DNA of 64,000 nt from Bacillota bacterium (GTDB lineage Bacteria > Vulcanimicrobiota > JAJTBE01), in NCBI GenBank assembly GCA_021287065.1, contig JAJTBE010000125.1:1-64000 (forward strand). The letters are read 5' to 3'. Of the stretch, positions 49,494 to 57,737 are shown piece by piece. Position 1 is the first letter of the stretch, and every line of letters starts with the position of its first letter. A model generated the notes under the pieces. The model was not told the origin of the DNA and did no database searches. It worked only from the letters and a program-made list of their open reading frames with translations. The position numbers and the translations under genes are program-made.

Positions 49494-51845
49494 ATGCTTT
49501 ACAATCATTACATATTCGGAGATTTTATCAAGGATTCGGAACCGCTGAGTCCTGATGAGCTTGATGATATTTTTGTAAGAGCAGACAGACATCTTGGAAA
49601 AATTCAGGAAGTTCCCATCGATAAGATTGTGGAAATTCTTGATTTGCTTTCGGAAAAATGGCTTGACCCCGATTATTATCTGAGGAAAATAGCTATTGAT
49701 AAAATGCCGGCGATCATCGGATATTCACCTCAGATGGTTGAAGCAGCTATCAATTTACTTTTCGAAAACCTGAAGAGGGAAAACCTTTACCGCATTCTCA
49801 GAGGGCATATTTCCAATCCTTCGATGCTGGATAAATTTGAATACAATCCATCTTACGAAGGCTATTTTAAAGCGCAGCCTCTGGGTGTGGTTCTTCATAT
49901 CAGTCCGGGCAACATATTTGCAGACAGTGTTAACAGCCTTGTTTATGGATTTCTTACAAAAAACATTAATTTACTCAGAATCTCTGCCGGTGAACACATT
50001 TTTCCCTTTCTTTTTGCAAGAAGCCTTCAGGATGTGGATGAAAAAGGATATATAGCAGGCAGTTTCTCCATTCTCCATTTTTCAGAAGATGATGCCGCTG
50101 TTGAAGCAGTGATGAAAAAACGGTGCGACGGCATTGTTGTTTACGGAAGAGAAGAAGAAGTGAGAAGCTACCGTAATGATCTCCCCCATGGAACAAGGCT
50201 TATCACATATGAGCCAAAATTCAGTTTTGCCATTATAACTGCCGCAGGTTTTGAAACTGAGGAAACTTCAGGTTTATTTGAAAAGTGCGCAATGGATGTG
50301 GTCATGTGGGAACAAAGGGAATCTTCATCCCCACAGGTTATTTATGTGGAAGAATCGGCTGCAAGAAAGTTTCTGGATGGATTTCCAAGATATCTCGAAC
50401 TTGCTGATCGGGAATTTCCCCAGATGAACCTTAACTTTGATGAAAAAGTTGAGGTTCTCAAAGCAAGGGAAATCGCCCGAATGGAAGAGGCTGAAGGAAG
50501 CGCAATGCTGTTTCATTCGCCCCGGAGTATGCGCTGGACCGTAATCTATGAAGAATCCCCGGAATTCAAAATTTCACCCCTGAACAGAACCGTCTATATC
50601 AAACCTTTTAAATCCTGGGCTGATGTTCTGGGGCAGGCAGTTAAAATTAAAAATTATCTTCATACTGCAGGTATAGCAGCTTCTGAATCTCAGGTGAAAA
50701 TGCTTTCAAAAGCCCTTGCAAGGCTTGGCGTGTCACGAATAACCGATATTGGGACAATGCACAGGTATAAGCCGGGATCTCCTCAGGATTTCGATTTTCC
50801 CCTGCGCAAACTGGTAAAATGGGTCAACATAGAATGGACTGAAAAAAGGTTTGACCTTGGGGATGTAATTGCACCTTCAAAACCATCTATCTCAAGATGG
50901 GAAAGACTTCACAACACTGTAAAATACGCACAGACTCACTCGGAATTTTACGGAAACCACCTCAGGGATGCAGGTCCTGTTCAGAGTTATGACGATTTCA
51001 TCAATATCCCTATGCTTGCCAGAGAAGATATTTACCAGAATACTCCCCCTGTGGGAAAAAATCTGCTCACAGCTCCTCTTGGAAATGCTTATGTTTTTGC
51101 GGGAGGCGGAGGCGATGAAAAACCGGCTTTCAACTATTACAGCTACAGCGAACTCGAGCAGGTTTCTTCCATACTTGCGGATATTTATCAGGTGGCAGGG
51201 CTTACCAGTAAGGACACAGTGGCAAATCTCTTTATGGCAGGCTCTCTGTGGACTTCATTTATTGTGGTTAACCATTCCCTTGAAAAAATCGGATGCACTA
51301 CTCTGCCCATAGCCGGCAATACCGATATGGAATTAATGATCCACTATATGGAACTTTTCAGGCCCAATGTGATAGCCGGAATACCTTCGATGATCATGAA
51401 ACTTGCTGTGGAAATAGAACACAGGAAGCTCAGTCTGAATTTTGAGAAAATCCTGTATAGTGGAGAACAGTTCGATCCGGGGGAAATCAGCTATCTGAAA
51501 AAGATCCTCGGCACAGAGATAATCCGCTCCACCGGTTATGCATCGGCAAATGCAGGACCTGTCGGGTATCAATGCACCAACTGCAGGGATGGAGTTTACC
51601 ATCTCCTCTATGAATATGCTTTTTTTGAAATTATTGATCTTCAGACAGGAAAACCTGTCGGGAAAAACACCATCGGAGAAATCGTGGTAACCAATTTCCA
51701 TCGGAGACTTATGCCTATAATAAGATACCGCACAGGCGATCTGGGCAGAATGCTTCCATATTCCTGCGGCTGCACACACTCCACAATGTTGTTTGAAGTG
51801 CTTGGCAGGTGTGAGGATGTAAATAGTTTCTCTAAATTTTACTAA
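49494..51845 (+). CDS. fusion of LuxC-type acyl-CoA reductase and LuxE/PaaK-type acyl ligase
   Basis: A 783-residue two-domain protein. Residues 1 to about 440 follow LuxC: AQPLGVVLHISPGNIFADSVNSLVYGFLTKNINLLRISAG and, in the active-site region, MWEQRESSSPQVIYVEES. Family members have an invariant Cys just before S/L-S-P; here Ser277 takes its place. Residues about 455-783 resemble LuxE/PaaK adenylate-forming ligases: a degenerate P-loop (FAGGGGDEKPAF), LFRPNVIAGIPSMIMKLA, RSTGYASANAGPVGYQC, and a clear hinge block MPIIRYRTGDLGRM. LuxE activates fatty acids and hands them to LuxC, which makes aldehydes. The start ATG is two bases after the aldehyde-oxidase stop. Confidence 0.85.
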   Translation: MLYNHYIFGDFIKDSEPLSPDELDDIFVRADRHLGKIQEVPIDKIVEILDLLSEKWLDPDYYLRKIAIDKMPAIIGYSPQMVEAAINLLFENLKRENLYRILRGHISNPSMLDKFEYNPSYEGYFKAQPLGVVLHISPGNIFADSVNSLVYGFLTKNINLLRISAGEHIFPFLFARSLQDVDEKGYIAGSFSILHFSEDDAAVEAVMKKRCDGIVVYGREEEVRSYRNDLPHGTRLITYEPKFSFAIITAAGFETEETSGLFEKCAMDVVMWEQRESSSPQVIYVEESAARKFLDGFPRYLELADREFPQMNLNFDEKVEVLKAREIARMEEAEGSAMLFHSPRSMRWTVIYEESPEFKISPLNRTVYIKPFKSWADVLGQAVKIKNYLHTAGIAASESQVKMLSKALARLGVSRITDIGTMHRYKPGSPQDFDFPLRKLVKWVNIEWTEKRFDLGDVIAPSKPSISRWERLHNTVKYAQTHSEFYGNHLRDAGPVQSYDDFINIPMLAREDIYQNTPPVGKNLLTAPLGNAYVFAGGGGDEKPAFNYYSYSELEQVSSILADIYQVAGLTSKDTVANLFMAGSLWTSFIVVNHSLEKIGCTTLPIAGNTDMELMIHYMELFRPNVIAGIPSMIMKLAVEIEHRKLSLNFEKILYSGEQFDPGEISYLKKILGTEIIRSTGYASANAGPVGYQCTNCRDGVYHLLYEYAFFEIIDLQTGKPVGKNTIGEIVVTNFHRRLMPIIRYRTGDLGRMLPYSCGCTHSTMLFEVLGRCEDVNSFSKFY

Positions 51846-51964
51846 TTATATCAACAGTGGGAATTAGATGGAAAGAATGATTAAATCTGAGAATAGAATG
51901 AGTCTTTTTATCTAAAATCAATTATGTTAATTTTAAACAGAAAATTATAGACAAGAGGTAGAAG

Positions 51965-52489
51965 ATGGGAAAAGAAGATAACAGGAAACTACTTGAATCA
52001 GAATATCTGCATTTGCAGAAAGTTATTGAAGAATTTGATGGACGTGCTTTGACAATTAAAGCCTGGAGTGTTTCTTTTAGTCTTGCTGCTATTACAGGAG
52101 CTTTTGTTTCAAAAGCAAAACCTGTCTTTTTAATTGCGAGTTTAAGTTCGGTTGTCTTTTGGCTTATCGAAGCTTTATGGAAGTCATTTCAACAAGCTTA
52201 TTTTCTAAGAATAAATGAAATAGAAAAGTATTTTGAAAATGAAGTGCTGGGACCACCTGTTCCTTTTCAGATATCTAAGTCATGGAAGCAGTCCTGGACA
52301 AAAGATTTACTCCAAAAGCTAATTCGCTATATGTTCTGGCTTCATGTTTGTTTACCACATATAGTAATTTGTATTTTAGGAATAATTCTTTATTTTACAA
52401 TAGTTTTTCCAAAGTCTTGTGATTTTAAGCTGATACTATTTTCATTTGTCAGGGATATTGCCATTTTCACAAGTGGAAAACATTTGTAA
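51965..52489 (+). CDS. membrane protein of unknown function in an AT-rich stretch
   Basis: A 174-residue protein with AGAGGTAG six bases before the ATG. The N-terminus is a helical segment (KLLESEYLHLQKVIEEFDGRALTIKAWS), then two transmembrane helices (SFSLAAITGAFVSKA..., FLIASLSSVVFWLIEALW), a conserved QQAYFLRINEIEKYFENEV, and one or two further hydrophobic segments. The block FDGRALTIKAWS...W-x-I-E-x-L-W is common in bacterial hypothetical proteins, some near accessory genes, but its role is unknown to me. The surrounding DNA (about 51850-52600) is more AT-rich than its neighbours. Confidence 0.65.
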   Translation: MGKEDNRKLLESEYLHLQKVIEEFDGRALTIKAWSVSFSLAAITGAFVSKAKPVFLIASLSSVVFWLIEALWKSFQQAYFLRINEIEKYFENEVLGPPVPFQISKSWKQSWTKDLLQKLIRYMFWLHVCLPHIVICILGIILYFTIVFPKSCDFKLILFSFVRDIAIFTSGKHL

Positions 52490-52520
52490 TTTAGGGAGCA
52501 AAAGCACATTTGATCTTTGA

Positions 52521-52604
52521 TGTTAATAATAATCATGTGTTAACATATTTTTAACATACTTTACCTTAAAAAGGTATTTATTTCCCCTTGCATGGTGTTA
52601 TAAT
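52521..52604 (+). promoter_or_regulatory. extended -10 promoter and TTAACAT motif cluster
   Basis: TGTTATAAT (52596-52604) is an extended -10 element with a perfect TATAAT, about 38 nt before the GTG of the next gene. Upstream, ATGTTAA (52521-52527) and TTAACAT (52541-52547) form an inverted repeat, and TTAACATA recurs as a direct repeat at 52541 and 52552, a possible regulator site. Confidence 0.45.
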
Positions 52605-52641
52605 GATAAAGGGAACTTAAGAGATAGCACAGGAGGCTTTC

Positions 52642-53868
52642 GTGTCAATAAATGGAATCGGATTTTCAAGTCGTGGACCTAATGAGGTCTTACTGTCGGA
52701 TATAAGACAGCAGCGGCAGTCAGAAGCACCCAAATGGGTGAGTGAAGATGTCCGCATTATGCCTGAAGCAGGCGACTCTTTTATGATGGAAGACAAACGC
52801 CAGGCTCAGATGGATGCTGAATATGAGAAACACATTCAGCAGAATCTCATTGGTGATCCGGATCAGACTTTATCTGATCTTATCAGCGCCAGAGATTTTC
52901 TCACAAGCAGCAGTATTGTTGTAACATCCGATAATTCGACCGTCCTCTCAGAGGATGGCCCGACTGTTAAAGAAGCTCCCGAAAAAATGCCAAAGTCTAT
53001 CAGACTTGACGCAAATGGAGAACCTGTATCCGAGAATGGTGCATTGACAAAAGAAGATGCAAGCATTTTTATGAATGTCCGTAAGAAAGAAGTCGGACAG
53101 ACCGGAACAGTCGGAGCTTTCAACATCGAATGGCTTGGTAAAAAACCCCGTAAAGATGATGACTATAAAACCATAGCACAGGTTATTAAAGATACCGGAG
53201 CCAGCGTCCTTGGTATTGAAGAAATTGCCAATGTTGACGGACTTCAGAAAGTTCTTAAATACCTCCCTGATTTTGGATATATTCTCGGAAAATCCGGCGG
53301 ACAGATGCTTGGTATCATTTTTGACAAAAACCGTGTTAAATACGATGCCAATTCCATTGAGCAGCCTGATGCAGTTATGGTAGGCAATCCTGCACTCAGA
53401 CCGCCTCTGTCGGTAGATATGAAACTCGATAATTTCGATTTCAACTTTACAGTAGTTCACCTCAAAGCAGGCTTCCAGCCTGATGATCTCGCCGTCAGAA
53501 AAGAACAGGCAGAAGTGCTTAACGGCTGGATAAAGGACAACTATAAGAACAAAAAAGACAAAGACTTTATCATGGTCGGAGATTACAACGACTATGTGAA
53601 GAGTGACGCCCTCAACACTATTGATGCAGGAGAAACAGTAAGTTATGTTACTGAAGATCCCGCAGCAAAGGGTCTTTATACCAATATCAAATATAAGAGC
53701 GTAATCGATCACGGTGCCGTTTCATCAGTTAAAGGCGGCGCTGAGGAAGAATACATCAAGGGAAGCGTCAGAACCGTGGATGAAAACAAATACCCCGGTT
53801 ATAAAGACAGAGTTTCCGATCATAAACCCATTGTATTTGATTTCAACACTGCAGTAGATAACGACTAA
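52642..53868 (+). CDS. endonuclease/exonuclease/phosphatase-fold protein
   Basis: A 408-residue protein from GTG 52642 (AGGAGG upstream). Residues 1-150 are polar, Ser/Asp/Glu/Gln-rich and without a signal peptide. Residues 155-408 are a DNase I-like EEP domain: VGAFNIEWLGKKPRKDDDYKTIAQVI, LGIEEIANVDGL (metal Glu), FNFTVVHLKAGFQPDD (His region), MVGDYNDYVKSD (Asp/Asn) and the ending KDRVSDHKPIVFDF (SDH). It may be a nuclease, phosphodiesterase or lipid phosphatase. The N-terminal region is unlike known EEP enzymes and might be a secretion or targeting sequence. A strong terminator follows. Confidence 0.85.
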   Translation: MSINGIGFSSRGPNEVLLSDIRQQRQSEAPKWVSEDVRIMPEAGDSFMMEDKRQAQMDAEYEKHIQQNLIGDPDQTLSDLISARDFLTSSSIVVTSDNSTVLSEDGPTVKEAPEKMPKSIRLDANGEPVSENGALTKEDASIFMNVRKKEVGQTGTVGAFNIEWLGKKPRKDDDYKTIAQVIKDTGASVLGIEEIANVDGLQKVLKYLPDFGYILGKSGGQMLGIIFDKNRVKYDANSIEQPDAVMVGNPALRPPLSVDMKLDNFDFNFTVVHLKAGFQPDDLAVRKEQAEVLNGWIKDNYKNKKDKDFIMVGDYNDYVKSDALNTIDAGETVSYVTEDPAAKGLYTNIKYKSVIDHGAVSSVKGGAEEEYIKGSVRTVDENKYPGYKDRVSDHKPIVFDFNTAVDND

Positions 53869-53919
53869 TCAATCTGCAATGTGCTGAGAATCATATACGG
53901 ATAACAGATAGAATCGCCC

Positions 53920-53944
53920 GGAGGCTCGAAAGAGCCTCCTTTTA
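53920..53944 (+). terminator. Rho-independent terminator
   Basis: GGAGGCTC (53920-53927), loop GAAA, GAGCCTCC (53932-53939), then T4. The loop is a GNRA tetraloop. It ends the EEP transcript. Confidence 0.9.
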
Positions 53945-54074
53945 AAATTAATATGAAAATCAGTAAAAAAATTGCTTCGTTAAACCGGAAAAAATAAAAA
54001 AAATCAAATAACCTATTTATCAATTTTCAATTCTGCTGTATAATTCCATTTAACCTGATCTGTGGGAGGATAAT

Positions 54075-54503
54075 ATGTCATCATATCAGCCATTTCCGGG
54101 AAATTTGGAAGAAGCTCTTGAATTAGCCCATAAATCCGAACTCCTCGCCAAACACCATTATAAAATTGTGGCGCAATTGTCTGTTACAGCAGATGTTGTT
54201 GAGATGTCCGAAAGATTTGCCCTTATGGAAGAAGGGCATGCGAAAGCTATTGAACAGATATTCAAACAAATAACGGGAAAAGAGTTCAGACCTTCGGCAG
54301 GAAGTGATCATAATGAAGCTTATGCCGTTACATTTGAAAGTCTGGATGCTCTTCTGAAGGATGCTCTTGAAAAAGAAAAGGATTCATATCTGTTTTACAT
54401 CAGCCTGAGTAACTCTATTAAAGATCAGAATGTAAAAGACATACTGAGAAGGCTGGCAGATGAGGAAAAAGAGCATCAGGAAGCGATAAAAAAACTGTTT
54501 TAA
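54075..54503 (+). CDS. rubrerythrin-type ferritin-like protein (no rubredoxin domain)
   Basis: A 142-residue four-helix diiron protein. Ligands in order: E22 (SELLAKHHY), E52 and H55 (EEGHAKAI), E101 (EKEKDSYLFY), E131 and H134 (ADEEKEHQEAI). The full E-ExxH-E-ExxH set supports iron binding. It lacks a rubredoxin domain and so would need another electron donor to reduce peroxide. Such small rubrerythrins protect anaerobes from oxygen. GGAGG precedes the ATG. The GT39-like gene follows 28 nt later. Confidence 0.9.
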   Translation: MSSYQPFPGNLEEALELAHKSELLAKHHYKIVAQLSVTADVVEMSERFALMEEGHAKAIEQIFKQITGKEFRPSAGSDHNEAYAVTFESLDALLKDALEKEKDSYLFYISLSNSIKDQNVKDILRRLADEEKEHQEAIKKLF

Positions 54504-54531
54504 CCAATGGTTACCCGGGGATTATTAACTG

Positions 54532-56334
54532 ATGACTGATTTAAAAAGGCATTTGAAAACGGAAAGCCTTTACCTTTCTTTGGTATTGCTTCTCTTTTTT
54601 GCTGCTGTCTTTGTAAACTATAACTGGTTTCTGAATGATATAAGTCCACCGTCGTTTGATGAAGCTGGACACCTGATTAATGCATACAGGCAGTATGATT
54701 ATTATTCCAGGGGATCTGTGATTTCCTCTTTCAGGGTCTATCAGTGGTTTTATCCGCCCTTTTTGTATCAGACCACAGCTTTGCTTTATCTTCTTACAGG
54801 TCCTTCTCTTCTTTCTTCGTTTTTTGTTTTGCAGATTTTTCAATGTATTTTGTTATTCTCTCTTTATTTTACAGGCAAAAAATGCGGTAACTCTTTTACT
54901 GGTTTTTTATGTGCCGCGGCAGGTGCTTTTTTCCCCTTTGCCCTGTTTATGTCTCACAGGTATTATCTTGATTATCCGTCCACAGCAATGGCAGCTCTGG
55001 CTTTTGTGTTTTTGATTAATTGCGAAAGCTTCAGCAGAAGAAATCAAACTCTTCTCTTTTTTGCAGTCACCGGGCTGGGGATGATGATCCGCTGGACTAC
55101 GCCGATTTTTCTCATATTGCCTTTTGCAATAGTGTTTGCTGGTTTTTTTAAATCTCAGTATGAAATATTCAAATCAACAGGGAAAACTGATTTCATAAAA
55201 TACCTGATTGCCTGCACTGCTGCAGTTGCGGGAGGTATCTGGATTTATCACAGGGGAAACAGCGACAGCTTACCCTCTGATTTCGAATATCTGATTCTTA
55301 TTTTAAAATCACTTCTTCCTCTTTTCCTGATTTCCGGTATTCTGATCTTTAACAGAAAAATCGAGCCACAGGTGAGATTCTTTTTTACAAGCGTCTGCAT
55401 TTTCTTTGTGATTATCTGGCATTATTATATACCGGCATTGCCATTTTTATCAGCAAACATGACAAAAGGGGCGTCATGGGGTGTCGGTGAAGGCGATGCT
55501 TTCGATTTTATCTCATATCTCAGGATGTTTGTTTTCGATTATCAGGGAATTTTCGGAACATTGCTGATAGTGGCGGGGTTTATTGCATTTTTTGTAAAAA
55601 AAGATAAAAACAATGTATTATGGCTTTCATTTGCCGGCTTTATATGCGGATTCATTATTCTGTTTCTTCTGCCCAACCGTGATGTGAGATATTTTCTGCC
55701 ACTTCTGGTTTTTTCCGCTCCTTTGTCTGTTTTCTGGTTTGGAGAGATTAAAAATAATCGTGTGAAAATTGCCTTGAGTGCGGTTTTCTTTACTTTTATG
55801 TGTGTCAGCTGGCTTGGGTGGTTGTTTTTACAGAAAGTGCCCCAGGAGAAAACCGCACCTTACGAATACGCCCTGATTCAGCCGCTCCCTTGCAGGGACG
55901 ATTGGCATTATAACGAGATTATGGATTGTCTCGAAAAAATATCTGCCGGAAAAAAAATGGTGGTTTTGTTTTCTGAAGTCCGTTCCCAGAGAAGCACTCC
56001 TATTACTGTCAATTCCATTTTTATGCATTATCTTGTAAAAACCGGTTCTCCACTTGAGGGTTTTAATGATGACTGCGAGGTTAAGATACAGGATAAATAC
56101 TGCAACAGTTACATATTTTCCAATTATCCGGTAAGTAAAGGTGGAAATCCTGATTTGACTGCAGAGCTTTTAATCTATGATCGGGATGAAAGGCCTGATT
56201 TACCTGAACCGGTGCAGCGCTTCTATGAAAAATACAGGGTGAGGGGTGAAAGGGAGTTAATAGATGAATTTGAGCTTCCCAACCATCTCTGCGCCAGAAT
56301 TTCTGTTTATAAGCCCGGAATTTCTGGCAGATAA
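54532..56334 (+). CDS. GT39/ArnT-like polytopic glycosyltransferase
   Basis: A 600-residue protein with about twelve membrane helices. In the first extracytoplasmic loop SPPSFDEAGHLINAYRQYDYY carries D43-E44, the position of the catalytic acidic pair of PMT/ArnT/GT39 enzymes, and SHRYYLDYPSTAMAALAF follows in a second loop. A soluble C-terminal domain of about 150 residues (LPCRDDWHYNEIMDCLEKI onward) has no recognised motif. It likely transfers a sugar from a lipid carrier on the outer face of the membrane. Acceptor unknown. It stands alone between the rubrerythrin and a small unknown gene. Confidence 0.85.
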   Translation: MTDLKRHLKTESLYLSLVLLLFFAAVFVNYNWFLNDISPPSFDEAGHLINAYRQYDYYSRGSVISSFRVYQWFYPPFLYQTTALLYLLTGPSLLSSFFVLQIFQCILLFSLYFTGKKCGNSFTGFLCAAAGAFFPFALFMSHRYYLDYPSTAMAALAFVFLINCESFSRRNQTLLFFAVTGLGMMIRWTTPIFLILPFAIVFAGFFKSQYEIFKSTGKTDFIKYLIACTAAVAGGIWIYHRGNSDSLPSDFEYLILILKSLLPLFLISGILIFNRKIEPQVRFFFTSVCIFFVIIWHYYIPALPFLSANMTKGASWGVGEGDAFDFISYLRMFVFDYQGIFGTLLIVAGFIAFFVKKDKNNVLWLSFAGFICGFIILFLLPNRDVRYFLPLLVFSAPLSVFWFGEIKNNRVKIALSAVFFTFMCVSWLGWLFLQKVPQEKTAPYEYALIQPLPCRDDWHYNEIMDCLEKISAGKKMVVLFSEVRSQRSTPITVNSIFMHYLVKTGSPLEGFNDDCEVKIQDKYCNSYIFSNYPVSKGGNPDLTAELLIYDRDERPDLPEPVQRFYEKYRVRGERELIDEFELPNHLCARISVYKPGISGR

Positions 56335-56450
56335 GCGGAATTCGGCGTGTCTTTTGTTGTTTATGTAATACAAAATAAATACCAGCATGATTTTATTTGT
56401 AACTTTGTTTAAGAGGAATTAAAACATAAACGAAAAAAATAAAGATTGAT

Positions 56451-56666
56451 ATGAATACAGCAAAAATTTATTATTTTAATGATGACTGGAAAGCTGCCGG
56501 TTCGAAGAGTGCAGAGGGCGTCAGCAGGATTATTTCTGACGGTTGGCTTATGTATTACAACTTCAGGGAAGGCGCAAACGAAGATGAAAAATTCAACCCT
56601 CTCACTGCCATTACTCTTTCAGGCTGGTCATTCGGGGTGAATCTTATTACGGAGTATTTTTTCTGA
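56451..56666 (+). CDS. small hypothetical protein
   Basis: A 71-residue acidic protein with aromatic content (KIYYFNDDWKAAGSKSAEGVSRI, SDGWLMYYNFREGANEDEKFNPLTAI). Its end overlaps the end of hydE on the other strand by 20 bp. The ribosome binding site is poor. Codon usage is like the neighbours and there is no better frame. I rate it a possible gene. Confidence 0.45.
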   Translation: MNTAKIYYFNDDWKAAGSKSAEGVSRIISDGWLMYYNFREGANEDEKFNPLTAITLSGWSFGVNLITEYFF

Positions 56667-57714
56667 TAACATCCCCTTTTCCATCTGCGATTGTTCTTCC
56701 GATTGCTTCAATCCGGCCTGTTATGCAACCTCTGCAGTGTGCAGCGTCATCGCCTGTGCATATTTTGCCGGGGTAGATTTCATAATCAGCTCTGTATTTG
56801 ATGGGGGTAACATTGGGCATCATTACATTTGCCCCTGCTTTTAAAGCTTTTTCCCTGCCTAAGGGGTGCAGGCTTCCCATTGCTGTGGTTGCAGGCAGAT
56901 GTGCAAAGGGGAAAACGAGCCTGAGCACTGCGACAAGCCTGAGTGTTTTTTCAACAGTTCCGCCGGTATTGTCTTTGAGAGGCGTTCCGGGGTGGGGGAT
57001 GAAAGGACCAACGCCAATCATCTCCGCTCCCAGTTCGTGAAGCCATATTACATCGTCAGCCAGCATTTCCGGGGTCTGTCCGGGCAATCCGACCAGAACG
57101 CCGGAGCCAAGCTGATAGCCGAGTTTTTTCAGATTCCGCAGGCATTCCATCCGCTCCTGAAGATCATCATCGGGATGAAATTTTTTGAATAATTCCGGAT
57201 TCGTCGTTTCAATCCGAACCAGACTTCTGTCAGCGCCTGCTTCTTTCCAGACTCTGTAAGTTTCTTCGTTTCTTTCGCCGATACTGATGGTTATGGCAAT
57301 GTCAAACTCAGCTTTGATTCTGCGGATAATATCCGCAAGCCGATCTTCTGTAAACCAGGGATCTTCTCCCGACTGCATAACAACGGTTCTGTATCCCAGT
57401 CTGTATGCATCCCTGACAGCATCAAGGATTTCATCGGGAGACATCCTGTATCTTTCCACATCTTTATTATCCCGTCTCAAACCGCAGTAAAAGCAGTTCT
57501 TTTTGCAGTAATTGGAAAACTCAATTAATGCTCTGAGGTGGATTCCGGGACCTATATGGGCGTCACGGACTTTATCCGCAGCTTTGTATAGCTCCTGTGC
57601 ATCATCCTCATTGCAGTCAAGAAGAGGAACGAGCCATCTTCTCTCCGGTTTTGAACCTTTGAGTCCTTCCTGTAATGCTTCGTTGAAACTAAGATAATTT
57701 GCTGTGTCTGACAT
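56647..57714 (-). CDS. hydE: [FeFe]-hydrogenase maturation radical-SAM protein HydE
   Basis: A 355-residue radical SAM enzyme. The cluster motif is IEFSNYCKKNCFYCGLRRDN (Cys-x3-Cys-x2-Cys), the exact HydE/PylB/BioB-like form. Then comes VMQSGEDPWFTEDRLADII. The C-terminal triad CTGDDAAHCRGC matches the second cluster site of HydE (C-x7-C-x2-C). HydE is needed to build the H-cluster of [FeFe]-hydrogenase; the hydrogenase, HydF and HydG are not in this window. A 23-nt gap separates it from the translin gene upstream on the same strand, probably one operon. Start ATG 57714. Confidence 0.93.
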   Translation of the reverse strand: MSDTANYLSFNEALQEGLKGSKPERRWLVPLLDCNEDDAQELYKAADKVRDAHIGPGIHLRALIEFSNYCKKNCFYCGLRRDNKDVERYRMSPDEILDAVRDAYRLGYRTVVMQSGEDPWFTEDRLADIIRRIKAEFDIAITISIGERNEETYRVWKEAGADRSLVRIETTNPELFKKFHPDDDLQERMECLRNLKKLGYQLGSGVLVGLPGQTPEMLADDVIWLHELGAEMIGVGPFIPHPGTPLKDNTGGTVEKTLRLVAVLRLVFPFAHLPATTAMGSLHPLGREKALKAGANVMMPNVTPIKYRADYEIYPGKICTGDDAAHCRGCITGRIEAIGRTIADGKGDVIRKNTP

Positions 57715-57737
57715 CTGTTTCCACCTGTTTTGGCTTA

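Noticed and set aside
52948-53712. A 254-codon minus-strand open frame opposite the EEP gene
   Set aside because: Cys/Phe/Ile-rich antisense translation without a ribosome binding site; the plus-strand domain is complete.
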